A stretch of DNA of 64,000 bases. Origin: Clavibacter sp. A6099. GTDB taxonomy: Bacteria; Actinomycetota; Actinomycetes; Actinomycetales; Microbacteriaceae. A program made the translations under genes and the position numbers. The notes under the pieces were generated by a model. That model was not told where the DNA came from. It made no database searches and saw only the letters and a list, made by a program, of their open reading frames with translations. Shown here piece by piece: positions 26,068-40,547 of the stretch; position 1 is the stretch's first letter; each line of letters opens with the position of its first letter. The stretch is taken from contig NZ_CP083439.1 of NCBI RefSeq assembly GCF_021919125.1, positions 1,116,001 to 1,180,000 of the forward strand. Direction: 5' to 3'.

Positions 26068-27375
26068 TCAGAGCCGCCCGGTCGCCTTCAGCCGGATGTA
26101 GCGGTCGGCCAGCGCGGGCGGCAGGTCGGCGGGCGCGCCCGTGACCACGTCCGCCCCGAGCCGCCGCACCGCCGCCTCCACGCGCGCCACGTCGAGGAGC
26201 GCGCGCTCGGCCGCGGCGGCGCGGTAGACGGCGGCGCGGCCCGAGCGATCGGCGGCGCGCTCGGCGAGGCCGGGATCCACGACCGCGGCGACCAGCACGT
26301 GGTGCGTCCGCGTCAGCTGCGGCAGGACCTGCAGCAGCGCCCGCGAGCTCCCGGGGGAGTCGATGGCGGTGAGCAGCACCACGAGCGAGCGCTGCGAGAC
26401 GATGCGGCGCACGAGCGCGGGCACCGCGGTCCAGTCCGTCTCGAGCAGCTCGGGATCCACGGGTGCGAGCGCGTCGACCATGCGCGAGACGACGTCGCCG
26501 CCTGCTCCGGCCCGCACGCGCGCGCGGACGCGTCGGTCGTGCGCGACCATGTCCACCCGGTCGCCCGAGCGCGTGGCGAGCGCCGCCAGCAGCAGCGACG
26601 CCTCGAACGCGGTGTCGAGCCGGGTCTCGTCGCGGATCCGGCCCGCGGCCGTGCGTCCCGTGTCGAGCACCAGCACCACGCGCCTGTCGCGCTCGGGCCG
26701 CCAGGTGCGGACGACGACGTCCTGCCGCCGGGCGGTCGCGCGCCAGTCGATGGACCGCACGTCGTCGCCGCGCACGTAGTCGCGCAGGCTGTCGAACTCG
26801 GTGCCCTGGCCGCGCACCATGAGCGCGGTGCGGCCGTCGAGCTCGCGCATGCGGGCGAGGCGCGAGGGCAGGTGGCGGCGCGAGCGGAAGGGCGGGAGGA
26901 CGCGGACCGCGCCGGGGGAGAGGAGCGTCGCCTGGCGCGCGGCGAGGCCGAGCGGGCCGTGCGCGCGGATCGTCACGCGCTCGGTGCGGCGCTCGCCGCG
27001 GCGCGTGGGCGTGAGGGTGAGGCGGATCGCGCGGCGCTCGCCGGCGGGGATCCGCACCCGGTCGCGCGTGGAGGACGGACCCGCGGACGGCTGCCAGGCG
27101 TCGCGCACCACGCCACGCAGCGTGCGGGACCCGCGGTTGGTCACGAGCAGCGCGCTCTCGCCGGTCTCGTCGAGGCGGATCCTGGCGGGCAGGCTCCGCT
27201 CGAGCGCGACCGCCCGGGGGCTCGCGGCCAGCGCGAGGTCGGTCGCGACGAGCAGGGCGACCAGGAGGATCCAGCCCGCGAGGAGCGCGTACGCCGCGTC
27301 CGACCCGTCGCCGAGCGCGACGAGCGGCGCGATCCCCAGGAGGAGGAGCGCGACCGTGCGGCCGGTGAGGGCCAT
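26068..27375 (-). CDS. DUF58 domain protein
   Basis: A 435-residue protein with two N-terminal hydrophobic helices (about 7-45), then a beta-rich stretch with Ig-like strands, and the DUF58 core GTEFDSLRDYVRGDDVRSIDW near residue 195 (abridged here). The core lies in a von Willebrand factor A-like domain (VVLVLDTGRTAAG). DUF58 proteins almost always accompany MoxR ATPases, which are thought to remodel or activate them. Their cellular task is poorly known (wall integrity, stress). It is the last gene of the five-gene minus-strand operon, starting 14 bases after the moxR stop. Confidence 0.87.
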   Translation of the reverse strand: MALTGRTVALLLLGIAPLVALGDGSDAAYALLAGWILLVALLVATDLALAASPRAVALERSLPARIRLDETGESALLVTNRGSRTLRGVVRDAWQPSAGPSSTRDRVRIPAGERRAIRLTLTPTRRGERRTERVTIRAHGPLGLAARQATLLSPGAVRVLPPFRSRRHLPSRLARMRELDGRTALMVRGQGTEFDSLRDYVRGDDVRSIDWRATARRQDVVVRTWRPERDRRVVLVLDTGRTAAGRIRDETRLDTAFEASLLLAALATRSGDRVDMVAHDRRVRARVRAGAGGDVVSRMVDALAPVDPELLETDWTAVPALVRRIVSQRSLVVLLTAIDSPGSSRALLQVLPQLTRTHHVLVAAVVDPGLAERAADRSGRAAVYRAAAAERALLDVARVEAAVRRLGADVVTGAPADLPPALADRYIRLKATGRL

Positions 27376-27389
27376 CTAGCGGCGCGCCA

Positions 27390-28339
<950 letters not shown>

Positions 28340-28343
<4 letters not shown>

Positions 28344-29602
28344 GGATCCATTCTCCTGGTCGGGTCGGTGGGGTCTGCGGGGTCGGCGGCGCGGGCGACC
28401 CGGCGCTCGAGGTCGGCGAGGCGCCCGGCGAGGGCGACGAGGTCGCGATCGGTCCGGGGGTCGTCGTCGAGGAGCAGGGCGCGGATCCCCGCGGGGTCCT
28501 CGCGGAGCGCGGCGGCGGACGCGGCGACGACGTCGTCGACGGATGCCAGGCGGCCGAGCGCGAGCGTCGACGCGATCCGGTCGACGGTGCCGACGCGCAG
28601 CGCGTCGAGGGCGTGCCCGCGCGCATCCGCTCGCTGGTAGAGCCGGGCGCGGCCCTCCGCGGTCTCGTCGGCGCGCACCACGACGGGCAGCCGCTCCACC
28701 ACGAGCGGGCCGAATCGGCGGCCGCGCCACACGGCGGCGGCGAGGGCGGCGGCGCCCAGCAGGAGGATCGCCGGGGTCACCCACCCGGGCGTCAGCTCGC
28801 CGAGCGTGGGCGGCGCGTCCGTCGCGGCGTCGTCGGGCGACGGCGTGTACCAGACGAGCCGGGGCCGTTCGCCGAGCACGCCCAGCGCGAGGGCGGCGGA
28901 TCCCTGCTCGGCGATGCGGTCGTTCGTGAGGATCGGATCCGCGCCGAGCACGGTCACGGTGCCGCCTGGCGCGAGCGGCGCCGGCACCCGGAGGAGCGCG
29001 AACGCATCGCCGGTGTCGTCGGGGAAGCACGCGACGGCGGCCGACGCGTCGTCGCCGAGGTAGCGGAACACGGGGGCGTCGTCGGGCACGGATCCCGCGG
29101 CCGCGGCGGCGGGCAGCGCGCACGCGGCGTCGAGCGCCCGGTCGGCGGACTCGGCCGCGCCGCCCGCCGCGACGTCGGGCGCGATGGCCTGCAGCGTCCG
29201 GAAGTCGGGGGCGAGCAGCACCGTCCGCGTGGAGAGGCGGCCTACCTCCGCGAGCCGCTCGTCGTCGAGCCGGTCGGAGGTCGCGCCGAGCACGAGCGTC
29301 GCGTCGTCGCCGTCCCCGACGGCCGCCCGCGCCTCGGCGAGCGTCGATGCGAGCGTGACCTCGACGCCCTGGCCCTGGAGCACGCGGGCGAGCGCCTGCG
29401 TGCCGCCGGGCGCCGGGTTGTCGGGCGCGAGCGCGTCGCCCTGCCGTGCGGCGCCGGACACCGCGAGCGAGGCCAGCGCGACGACGACGGCGAGGGCGGC
29501 CAGCGCGATCCACGTCCCGGCCCGGCGGAGCGCCTGCCGGGGCGTCCGGGTCTCGGCCGTCGCGAGCGCTGCCCGTGCGGCTGCCTCCGCGGGCGCGCTC
29601 AC
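28340..29602 (-). CDS. DUF4350 domain membrane protein
   Basis: A 420-residue protein with one helix near residues 28-50, an outer domain (about 55-240) containing the DUF4350 pattern PGGTQALARVLQGQGVEV, a second helix near 255-275, and a cytosolic tail ending in a Pro/Asp/Thr-rich stretch. The domain resembles a class-I glutamine-amidotransferase-like fold used for binding and not for catalysis; that is family knowledge. It lies between DUF4129 and MoxR in the operon with four-base overlaps on both sides. The function is unknown. Confidence 0.8.
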
Positions 29603-30288
29603 CGGGGACCCGCGCCCACGGGCTCGTGCAGCACGGGCACGGCCGTGCGCAGGTCGCGGTCGAGCGCGGTGAGCCTGTCGAGCATCTCCTCGGACCCCGG
29701 GCGGCCGAGGTAGCGGACGGCGTCGAAGTCGTCGGCGGCGACGACGAGGCGGGCCGCGTGGTCCGGGTGCGCGGACCCCGCGCGCCGGGCGAACCCGCGG
29801 GCCGTGGTGCCCGGATCCACGGCCACGATCGTGCGCTCGGCCTGCTCGCGCGCGATGGCTCGGAAGAGGTCGGAGGCGGCCGCCGCGAGGTCGCCCGCCC
29901 GCCTCGACGCCTCGGCCGCGCGCCGCAGCTCCTCGGCCGAGCGGCGGTCGTCGGATCCGAACAGGCCGTCTCCGCGCGCGGCCGCCCGCCTGCGGTCTCG
30001 GCGTGGCACCCCGAAGACGAGGAACGCCACCACGACGACCGCGAGGACGAGCGCCCCGATCACCACGGGCGCGAGGTCCGCGAGGCCGCCGCCCGCCCCG
30101 CCGAGGAGCCCGGCGATCCAGTCGCCCACCGCCTGCGCCGCCAGGTCGAGGGCGTTGGGCCGCGCAGCCTCGTACTCCGGCTTCGCGAGCTCGTCGAGGA
30201 GGAGACGGCGCGCGTCGTCGGCGTCGGGATCCAGCGGGACCGCTGCCGCGCGCGCGGCAGCGGCGAGGAGGGGGAGGGAGACGATCAC
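29599..30288 (-). CDS. DUF4129 domain membrane protein
   Basis: A 229-residue protein with an N-terminal hydrophobic segment (possible signal), a helix near residues 78-100, and a cytosolic DUF4129 domain (AEELRRAAEASRRAGDLAAA, then FRAIAREQAERTIVAVDPG). It overlaps the genes on each side by four bases. DUF4129 proteins are found with MoxR-DUF58 modules and sometimes fused to transglutaminase-like proteins. The role is unknown. Confidence 0.8.
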   Translation of the reverse strand: MIVSLPLLAAAARAAAVPLDPDADDARRLLLDELAKPEYEAARPNALDLAAQAVGDWIAGLLGGAGGGLADLAPVVIGALVLAVVVVAFLVFGVPRRDRRRAAARGDGLFGSDDRRSAEELRRAAEASRRAGDLAAAASDLFRAIAREQAERTIVAVDPGTTARGFARRAGSAHPDHAARLVVAADDFDAVRYLGRPGSEEMLDRLTALDRDLRTAVPVLHEPVGAGPR

Positions 30289-31520
30289 GCGCGTCCCGGA
30301 CCGGCGGCGGTCGCGCCGGCCGCGGGCGCCGCGTACGGGTCCCGCGCGCCCGCCCCGGTCGCGGACTCAGCGCCGGCCGCGCGCTCCTCGGCGAAGCGCG
30401 CGAGCTCGAGGTCGAGCCCCTCGCGCCGCATCCGCAGGTCGATGTAGAGGATGGCCGCGTTCGCGGACGTGACGACCGCGCCGATGCTCCCCACGACCAC
30501 GCTCACCACGAGCGAGAGCAGCTGCGCGCCGATGTAGAAGACGACCGAGGCGTCGAACGTCTGGAAGTCGAGCTCCCCGTTCGGGAAGAGCACCGTCTGC
30601 AGGATGGAGGTCAGCAGCGTCAGCGGCACCGTCACCACGTTCGCGGCTGTGGACACGATCACCGACGTGAGCAGCAGGATGCCGAGGACGCGCCAGAACG
30701 AGCCGATCGTGAGCGACCACGACCGCCGGGCCGCCGCCAGCGGCCGGAGCCGCTCGATCACGATGGCGCTCGGCACGAGGGCGAGGCGCGTGGAGACCCA
30801 GGCCGCGACGACCACGAGGCCCATCACGCCGAGCACGCCGACGATGATCCCCACGGCGATGCCGGCGCCCCCGGCGAGCACCAGCAGCGCGACGATGCCG
30901 GCGAGCACCGCGAACACGAGAGTCCACGTGGCCGTGAGGGAGAGGCTCCACAGCACGAGGGGCACGATCCGCGGGCGGGCGAGCCGCCACAGCGCGCGCA
31001 TCCGCAGCCGCTCCCCGAGCGTGCCGCGCGCCACCTCGCTCGCGACGACGCCCTGGAGGAACGCCGACGCGACGATCGACAGCACGAGGGTGACGACGGC
31101 GGCGATCACGACCGCCGCGACGCCGCCGGCGATGAGCGGCCCTTGGTCCGCCTCGCGGGCCGAGAGGATGCGCGTGACGACGAACCCGGTGACGCCGCCC
31201 ACGATCACGAGGGTCACCACGCCGACCAGCCCCTGGATCAGCAGGGCGCTGCCGACCGTGGCACCCGGGTTCCGGCGCAGCGTCTGGAACGAGCCGGCGA
31301 GGATCGCGCCGAGGCCCATCGGGCGCAGCGGCAGCAGGCCGGGCTTCGGCGGCGGGGTCCAGCCGGGCGCGGCACCCCAGCCGGGCGGCGGCGGGAAGCC
31401 GCCGGCGGGCGGGGGCGGCGGCGGTGCCTGGTGTCCCGCGTCCGCGCGATCCGGATCCGGGGACCCTCCGTGACCGGACGGTGCGCCGCCCGGGGCCTGC
31501 CAGCTCTGGTCATCGGTCAC
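30285..31520 (-). CDS. Polytopic membrane protein with proline-rich N-terminus
   Basis: A 411-residue protein. The first 70 residues are Pro/Gly-rich and hydrophilic (a QAPPPPPPAGG stretch). They are followed by six long hydrophobic segments with the spacing of the 'glycerophosphoryl diester phosphodiesterase membrane domain' family (RNPGATVGSALLIQGLVGVV, then LWRLARPRIVPLVLWS). No catalytic phosphodiesterase domain is present. It is the first gene of the operon leading to DUF58 and is divergent from mtrA across 111 bases. The function is unknown; a scaffold or stress role is speculative. Confidence 0.7.
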   Translation of the reverse strand: MTDDQSWQAPGGAPSGHGGSPDPDRADAGHQAPPPPPPAGGFPPPPGWGAAPGWTPPPKPGLLPLRPMGLGAILAGSFQTLRRNPGATVGSALLIQGLVGVVTLVIVGGVTGFVVTRILSAREADQGPLIAGGVAAVVIAAVVTLVLSIVASAFLQGVVASEVARGTLGERLRMRALWRLARPRIVPLVLWSLSLTATWTLVFAVLAGIVALLVLAGGAGIAVGIIVGVLGVMGLVVVAAWVSTRLALVPSAIVIERLRPLAAARRSWSLTIGSFWRVLGILLLTSVIVSTAANVVTVPLTLLTSILQTVLFPNGELDFQTFDASVVFYIGAQLLSLVVSVVVGSIGAVVTSANAAILYIDLRMRREGLDLELARFAEERAAGAESATGAGARDPYAAPAAGATAAGPGRA

Positions 31521-31595
31521 GCTCGCCAGCCTCCCACAGGCCGCGCGCGAAGTCCCGCGCCGGTGGTGCCCGGCCGATCCGGCTGATCCACCGGC

Positions 31596-31601
31596 TACCC
31601 T
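31596..31601 (+). promoter_or_regulatory. Candidate -10 box (TACCCT) of mtrA
   Basis: TACCCT lies 30 bases before the mtrA ATG, allowing a short leader that contains the weak ribosome binding site GGCAGGGAA. I see no clear -35. Confidence 0.35.
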
Positions 31602-31631
31602 GGGGGCCTACGAGGCAGGGAACACCTTCAG

Positions 31632-32312
31632 ATGACAGCACGGATCCTGGTGGTCGACGACGACACCGCGCTCGCCGAGATGATCGGCATCGTCCTGCGC
31701 ACCGAGGGCTTCGAGCCCTCCTTCTGCGGGGACGGCGGCCAGGCGCTCGCCGCGTTCCACGACGCGAAGCCCGACCTGGTGCTCCTCGACCTCATGCTCC
31801 CCGGCCTCGACGGCATCCAGGTGTGCGACCTCATCCGCGCCGAGTCCGGCGTCCCCATCATCATGCTCACGGCGAAGTCCGACACGGCCGACGTCGTCAA
31901 GGGCCTGGAGTCCGGCGCCGACGACTACATCGTCAAGCCCTTCAACCCCAAGGAGCTCGTCGCCCGCATCCGCACGCGCCTGCGCCCCGCGGCCGCCGCG
32001 TCGCCCGGGCTCCTCCAGGTCGGCGACCTCGTCGTCGACGTCGAGGGTCACGAGGTGCGCCGCGGCGAGGAGCGGATCAACCTCACGCCCCTCGAGTTCG
32101 ACCTCCTGCACGCGCTCGCCAGCCGGCCGCAGCAGGTCTTCACGCGCGAGATGCTGCTCGAGCAGGTCTGGGGCTACCAGTACAAGGCGGACACGCGCCT
32201 CGTCAACGTCCACGTGCAGCGCCTGCGCGCGAAGGTCGAGGACGACCCGGACAACCCGCGCATCGTCATGACCGTCCGCGGCGTCGGCTATCGCGCGGGG
32301 GCAGCGGCCTAG
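31632..32312 (+). CDS. mtrA: Response regulator MtrA
   Basis: A 226-residue OmpR/PhoB-type regulator. The receiver domain has the acidic pair Asp9/Asp10, the phosphoacceptor Asp53 (LVLLDLMLPGLDG) and the Lys in IVKPFNPKEL. The winged-helix domain ends in the usual RGVGYR. The sequence and the following mtrB and lpqB genes identify MtrA, a regulator of wall metabolism, DNA replication and division in actinobacteria. It is separated from mtrB by four bases. Confidence 0.95.
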   Translation: MTARILVVDDDTALAEMIGIVLRTEGFEPSFCGDGGQALAAFHDAKPDLVLLDLMLPGLDGIQVCDLIRAESGVPIIMLTAKSDTADVVKGLESGADDYIVKPFNPKELVARIRTRLRPAAAASPGLLQVGDLVVDVEGHEVRRGEERINLTPLEFDLLHALASRPQQVFTREMLLEQVWGYQYKADTRLVNVHVQRLRAKVEDDPDNPRIVMTVRGVGYRAGAAA

Positions 32313-32316
32313 CCCC

Positions 32317-33934
<1,618 letters not shown>

Positions 33935-33951
<17 letters not shown>

Positions 33952-35695
33952 TCCCCGCCCGCGCCGCTCGGCCCGCCGCGCGGCCCGCCGCTCGGCCCGC
34001 GCGGCCCGCCGCTCGGCCCGCGCGGCCGCCGTCGCGCTCGTCGCCGCGTGCGCCGTCCTCCTCTCCGGCTGCGTCTCCATCCCGTCCGGCGGACCCGTCT
34101 CCGAGGGCGACCCCGCGACCGTCACGGACGAGTCCGGCGTCAGCTACCAGCCGGACGGCCCGCAGGCGGGCGACGCCCCCGACGACGTGATCGCCGGCTT
34201 CGTCGACGCCGCCACCAGCTCCGCCGACCAGTACGGCGTCGCGCGCCAGTTCCTCTCGTCCGACTTCGCGTCGCGCTGGGATCCCTTCGCCAGCGTCGTC
34301 GTCTGGGAGGGCCAGGCGAGCACCTCGGAGGAGGTCGACGGCACGTACAGCTACTCCGTGACGACCATCGCGACGGTCGACGGGCAGGGCCACTACCGCG
34401 AGGTCGGCAGCGACCAGGAGACGCGCCTGTCCTTCCAGCTCGTCCAGGAGCGCGGCGAGTGGCGCATCGCGAAGGCGCCCGACGGCATCGCCCTGCGCTC
34501 CACCTACTTCCGCGAGATCTTCAGCGCGCACGCCCTGTACTTCTTCGACCCCACGTTCTCGTTCCTCGTGCCGGACCTCCGGTTCTTCGTCACGCGCGCG
34601 TCCCAGAGCGTGAGCACGCGGATCGTCAAGTCGCTCCTCCAGGGCCCGTCGCCGTGGCTGTCCCAGCCCGCGGTCGTCACGGCGTTCCCCGAGGGCACGC
34701 GGCTGGCGTCCTCGGCCGTCACGACCGCGGGCGGCACGCCGCAGGTGGACCTCTCGACGGAGGCGCGCGCCGCCGACGGCGTCACCCAGCAGCGGATGAA
34801 GCTCCAGCTGCGGCAGAGCCTGTCCAACATCCCGTCCGTGCTCGACGTGCAGATGCTCGTCGACGGCACGCCCATCACCGTCGCGGACCTCGGCGGACGC
34901 GGCCCGGTCAAGGACCCGCAGGCGGAGTCGCGCCCGCTCGTCCTCGCCCAGGGCCAGTTCGGCTACCTCGGCGGGGGAGAGGTCGCCCCGCTCGGCACCC
35001 TGGGCACGCGCGTGGCGGCGCTCGGCGCCGACGCGGCGACCCTCAGCGCGGACGGCAAGCAGGCGGCCGTGCGGAACCCGTCGGGCGTCTGGTCGGTGGG
35101 CGACGGCGATCGCGACGCGGTCCTCCTCGACACGCGCCCCGGCCTCGCCGCGCCCTCGCTCGACGCGCAGGGCTACGTCTGGTCGACGCCCGCCTCGGAT
35201 CCCCGCGGGCTCGTCGCCTGGGGACCCGACGGCGTCGGCCACCCCGTCGCCGTCAGCTGGACCGCCACCGGCCGCGTCGTCTCGCTCGAGGTCGCGCGCG
35301 ACGGCGCGCGCGTCCTCGTGCAGCTCGAGACGGGCGCCGGGCCGCAGCTGCTCGTCGCGTCGATCGTCCGCGACGGCGGCGTCCCGACCTCCCTGACCAC
35401 GACGCCCCTCGAGCTCCTGGCGTCGCCGGGCACCCCGCTCGACGCCACGTGGGTCGACGAGCTCGACGTCGCCACCCTGACCCTCGCGCCCGACGGCGAG
35501 CGCCAGGTGGAGCTGCACCAGGTCGGCGGTCCGTCGAAGGACATGGGATCCTCGGCCGACGGCGTCTCCATCACGGGCGCCAACGACGAGAGCGGCCTGC
35601 GGGTGCTCACGAGCGCGGGCGCACTGCTCACGCCGCGGGGCAGCACGTGGCAGCAGACGGCCACCGGCGTCTCCTTCGTCGCGACGAAGCGCTGA
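33935..35695 (+). CDS. lpqB: Lipoprotein LpqB
   Basis: A 586-residue lipoprotein. The lipobox LLSGC puts the lipidated Cys at residue 46, after an unusually long Arg/Ala-rich N-region (residues 8-31) built on a 21-bp tandem repeat. A GerMN-like domain follows (SVSTRIVKSLLQGPSPWL), then a beta-propeller-like C-terminal half (from about 320). LpqB modulates MtrB signalling and the operon order mtrA-mtrB-lpqB is conserved in actinobacteria. The start is a GTG overlapping mtrB by 17 bases; the next alternative would lose part of the N-region only. Confidence 0.92.
33980..34021 (+). repeat. 21-bp in-frame tandem repeat in lpqB
   Basis: Two identical 21-bp units (33980-34000 and 34001-34021) plus a partial third encode alternating Arg-Arg-Ser-Ala/Ala-Ala stretches in the N-region of the signal peptide. 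The repeat could expand or contract without shifting the frame. Confidence 0.8.
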
Positions 35696-35756
35696 TCCCC
35701 TCCACGGATCCGTCCCGCCCGTCCGCCCTGAACCCGTCGCGTGCGACCCTCCGCGG

Positions 35757-36653
35757 GTGATCCCCGTGCCCGGCCGTCCCGCCCCCGCCATGCCCTCCCG
35801 CGTCCCGCCCGCGGTCCGCGACGCTCTGCTCGACGCCCTCGCGGTCGTCGCCCCGGTGACCTGCGCGGGATGCGGCGCGCCGGATCGCGCCGTGTGCCCG
35901 GCCTGCCGGGTCGCGATCCCCTGCCCGCCCCTCGTGCGGCGGCTCGCGCTGCCCGCCGTCCCCGCCCCCAGCGGCCGCGTGCCCGCCCGCATCGTGCCGG
36001 TGGGCTGCGGGAGCGCGTACGCGCCGCCCTGGCCGCGGCTCCTGTCCGCGCTCAAGGAGGAGGGCCGCACCGACGCCGCGCGGGCGCTGGCGCCCACCCT
36101 CACCCGAGCCGTCCGCGCGGCCGTCGTCGCCGCGGAGCGCGGAGCCGCCGGTGCCATCGCGGGGCGTCCCCTCGACGTGATCCCCGTCCCCACGCCGGCG
36201 GCCTCCCTGCGCCGGCGCGGCTACGCGCCCGTCGAGGTGCTGCTCGCCCGCGCCGGCATGCGCCCGCTCCGTGCGCCCGGCGTCCTCGGCCTGCGGCGCC
36301 ACCCGCTGCGCTTCACCCGACGCCCCGCCGACCAGGCCGGCCTCGGGGTCGCCGCCCGCGCGGCCAACGTCGACGGCTGCCTCGCGGCCCGCATCGACCT
36401 CACCGGCCGCCGCATCCTCGTCGTCGACGACGTCCTCACCACCGGCGCCACCCTCCGCGAGACCTGCCGCGCCGTCCTTGCGGCGGGCGGCGAGGTCGTC
36501 GCGTGCGCGGTCCTCACGGCCGTCCCGGCCCGCTCGCGCGGCGGGGTGCCGCCCGTCCCCGCCCGCCGACCGACCCGTCGCTCCCTGTGCATGTCCGATG
36601 CGCCCGCGGTCCACCCGCCGGATGCCTCGCGCTGCGAGGAGCCCGAGGTCTAG
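35757..36653 (+). CDS. ComF-family phosphoribosyltransferase-like protein
   Basis: A 298-residue protein with a Cys cluster near the N-terminus (CAGC and CPAC, likely one zinc) and a phosphoribosyltransferase domain carrying the PRPP-binding loop ILVVDDVLTTGATL. The substrate-loop region is RRRGYAPVEVL. ComF proteins take part in DNA uptake in competent bacteria and the family is widespread beyond them; no enzymatic activity is proven. It follows lpqB by 61 bases and precedes hpf, the usual actinobacterial order. The start is GTG at 35757, or an ATG at 35790. The C-terminal 45 residues are low complexity. Confidence 0.85.
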   Translation: MIPVPGRPAPAMPSRVPPAVRDALLDALAVVAPVTCAGCGAPDRAVCPACRVAIPCPPLVRRLALPAVPAPSGRVPARIVPVGCGSAYAPPWPRLLSALKEEGRTDAARALAPTLTRAVRAAVVAAERGAAGAIAGRPLDVIPVPTPAASLRRRGYAPVEVLLARAGMRPLRAPGVLGLRRHPLRFTRRPADQAGLGVAARAANVDGCLAARIDLTGRRILVVDDVLTTGATLRETCRAVLAAGGEVVACAVLTAVPARSRGGVPPVPARRPTRRSLCMSDAPAVHPPDASRCEEPEV

Positions 36654-36723
36654 GCTCGCCCGAAAGGCGTGAAAGTGATCGCCCTCTTCCAGCGGGCGAC
36701 GCGTCATGATCTGGAGGTACGTC

Positions 36724-37413
36724 ATGGACATCAACATCACCGGCCGCAACGCGGAGATCACGGACCGATTCCGCGTGTACGCCACCGAGAAGGCCGACAA
36801 GATCGTCCAGCTCGCCGAGAAGTCCATCTCTCTCGACATCAAGGTCTCGCGGCACAGCGAGAAGTCCGGCGGATCCGCCGGGGACGACCGCGTGGAGATC
36901 ACGCTCGTGGGGCCCGGCCCCGTCATCCGCGCCGAGAGCAGCGCCGCCGACAAGTTCGCGGCATTCGACCTCGCCCTCGGGCGCATGCTCGAACGGCTGC
37001 GCCGCGCCAAGGACAAGAAGAAGATCCATCGTGGCAACCACCGGCCCGTCTCCCTGCAGGAGGCCGCGACCGACGGCTTCGCCCAGATCGACCTCGACCC
37101 GGCCGACGCCGAGCTCATCGAGCGGGTCAACGGGAAGAGCGTCGCGCCCGTCGACCAGCCCGTCGACGAGGACGACTACTGCCCCGTGGTCATCCGCACC
37201 AAGGTCTTCCCCTCGCAGTCCATGACGGTCGACCAGGCCCTCGAGCACATGGAGCTCGTCGGCCACGACTTCTTCCTCTTCATCGACGCGGAGACGCACC
37301 GCCCGAGCGTCGTCTACCGCCGCAAGGGCTGGGACTACGGCGTCATCGGCCTCGCGGACGGCGAGCAGGAGCTCGCGGGCGCGGGCGCGGGATCCCGGTC
37401 GCTCCGCCGCTGA
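36724..37413 (+). CDS. hpf: Ribosome hibernation-promoting factor, long form
   Basis: A 229-residue protein. The N-terminal RaiA/YfiA domain ([20 protein letters not shown], residues 2-21) binds the 30S subunit. A charged linker ([11 protein letters not shown]) leads to the C-terminal dimerisation domain ([20 protein letters not shown] and [11 protein letters not shown]). The long form makes 100S ribosome dimers in stationary phase. The ATG at 36724 is chosen for the GGAGG about nine bases upstream and the family start. A strong stem-loop follows. It sits between comF and secA, as in many Gram-positives. Confidence 0.94.
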   Translation: MDINITGRNAEITDRFRVYATEKADKIVQLAEKSISLDIKVSRHSEKSGGSAGDDRVEITLVGPGPVIRAESSAADKFAAFDLALGRMLERLRRAKDKKKIHRGNHRPVSLQEAATDGFAQIDLDPADAELIERVNGKSVAPVDQPVDEDDYCPVVIRTKVFPSQSMTVDQALEHMELVGHDFFLFIDAETHRPSVVYRRKGWDYGVIGLADGEQELAGAGAGSRSLRR

Positions 37414-37427
37414 TCCGCACGCCCTCC

Positions 37428-37465
37428 CACGAGGCCCCGCGCGCTCCGGCGCGCGGGGCCTCGTG
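37428..37465 (+). terminator. Stem-loop terminator after hpf
   Basis: A perfect 17-bp stem with loop TCCG begins 15 bases after the hpf stop. It is one of the strongest hairpins in the window and has no T-tract. Confidence 0.75.
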
Positions 37466-37521
37466 CGTGCCGCGGGCGGCGCGGGTCAGGGCGCTCCCGG
37501 GAACGGCACCGGACGAGCCGG

Positions 37522-37527
37522 TACTAT
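37522..37527 (+). promoter_or_regulatory. Candidate -10 box (TACTAT) upstream of secA
   Basis: TACTAT lies 86 bases before the secA ATG in the gap after the hpf terminator. There is no convincing -35. The leader would be about 80 bases and ends in GGGAGA before the ATG. Confidence 0.3.
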
Positions 37528-37613
37528 GGCGAAGCTCGTCGGCGGCGACATCCGCGCGCCGTCACGGCGGTCGTCGTCATCCGGCGCCCGCCCATCTACG
37601 CAGGGAGACACCG

Positions 37614-40439
<2,826 letters not shown>

Positions 40440-40446
40440 GTCATCT

Positions 40447-40475
40447 CCGGGCCGGCAGGTCTCCTGTCGGCCCGG
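40447..40475 (+). terminator. Stem-loop after secA
   Basis: A 13-bp stem with one G-T pair and a three-base loop starts eight bases after the secA stop. It precedes a much longer palindrome. Confidence 0.55.
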
Positions 40476-40489
40476 CGCGATGCGATCTC

Positions 40490-40541
40490 TCGCACGACGA
40501 AGGGCGCGCCTCCCGCGGGAGGCGCGCCCTTCGTCGTGCGA
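40490..40541. terminator. 52-bp perfect palindrome, bidirectional terminator between secA and the Rv3235-like gene
   Basis: The 52 bases are perfectly self-complementary around the centre at 40515/40516, giving a stem of about 24 bp with a minimal loop. It ends six bases from the stop codon of the convergent gene. A bidirectional intrinsic terminator is the simplest reading. Confidence 0.8.
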
Positions 40542-40547
40542 TGGTCG

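Noticed and set aside
36669-37613. Extension of the secA frame upstream through hpf
   Set aside because: Out-of-frame reading of hpf and its terminator. SecA family homology and the ribosome binding site begin at 37614.
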